Shown one piece after another: positions 63,951-64,000 of a stretch of 64,000 nt of DNA. The position numbers and the translations under genes were made by a program. The stretch is from contig CAVNUY010000025.1 in the NCBI GenBank assembly GCA_963691655.1, positions 1-64,000 on the forward strand. Reading direction: 5' to 3'. Under the pieces are notes generated by a model. It was not told the DNA's origin and searched no databases. It was given only the letters and a program-made list of their open reading frames with translations. Every line of letters starts with the position of its first letter. The first letter of the stretch is position 1. Source of the stretch: Toxonevra muliebris. Its lineage: Eukaryota; Arthropoda; Insecta; Diptera; Pallopteridae.

Positions 63951-64000
63951 TAGCATATGAGGATGTGTAGCAGTATTGGATCCCACAACGTTGTATCGGC

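Overview
The window looks like a piece of insect nuclear genome, most likely a higher dipteran and possibly a tephritid-type fruit fly. It is AT-rich and has no bacterial gene organisation. The families present (copia with its internal initiator-Met primer site, Pao/BEL, Ty3/gypsy, Penelope, several LINE types, hAT, Tc1, PIF/Harbinger, foldback elements, a tRNA-headed SINE ending in a TAGGTTAGGT-type tail) are typical of dipteran repeat-rich DNA. The species assignment is inference. I found no convincing single-copy host gene; almost everything recognisable is a transposable element or a remnant of one.

Layout. 1-7700: foldback-like elements built from ~323-bp units in both orientations, with an inverted-repeat insertion and a cysteine-rich coding scrap. 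8390-9371: an inverted-repeat DNA element. 9666-10776: a PIF/Harbinger deletion derivative carrying a nested tRNA-derived SINE. 11-14 kb: AT-rich DNA, then LTR-like DNA with three hairpins. 14.4-19.2 kb: LINE endonuclease scraps and a dead Tc1 transposase. 19203-22771: a complete foldback element flanked by a 12-bp direct repeat, sitting in a LINE remnant. 23055-24960: another near-palindromic element. 25.2-31.5 kb: a Penelope-like element split by a minus-strand gypsy element that has lost its 3' LTR.

32031-33779 is a non-autonomous hAT-type element with near-perfect 8-bp target duplications, and a truncated inverted relative lies at 37141-38085. Between them are a dead Jockey-type LINE and a second Harbinger derivative. 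39.06-47.53 kb is a minus-strand LINE split by a copia element (40880-45375) that looks complete: LTRs differing at one base in 169, perfect 5-bp target duplication, intact gag and pol frames. 49-50.2 kb is a LINE endonuclease fragment; 50.2-55.45 kb is a decayed minus-strand Pao/BEL element with RT and integrase regions damaged. 58086-60867 is a hAT element with a broken transposase and perfect 8-bp target duplications, inserted in a tRNA-like repeat family. A second Pao/BEL fragment runs off the right edge.

The elements do not form a pathway. The window is a nest whose order of insertion can be read: LINE before copia, Penelope before gypsy, LINE before foldback, Harbinger before SINE. Copia is the only element that looks capable of current activity. 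The most unusual observation is that the foldback unit has the architecture of a repeated 99-nt, frame-preserving exon between splice-like signals.
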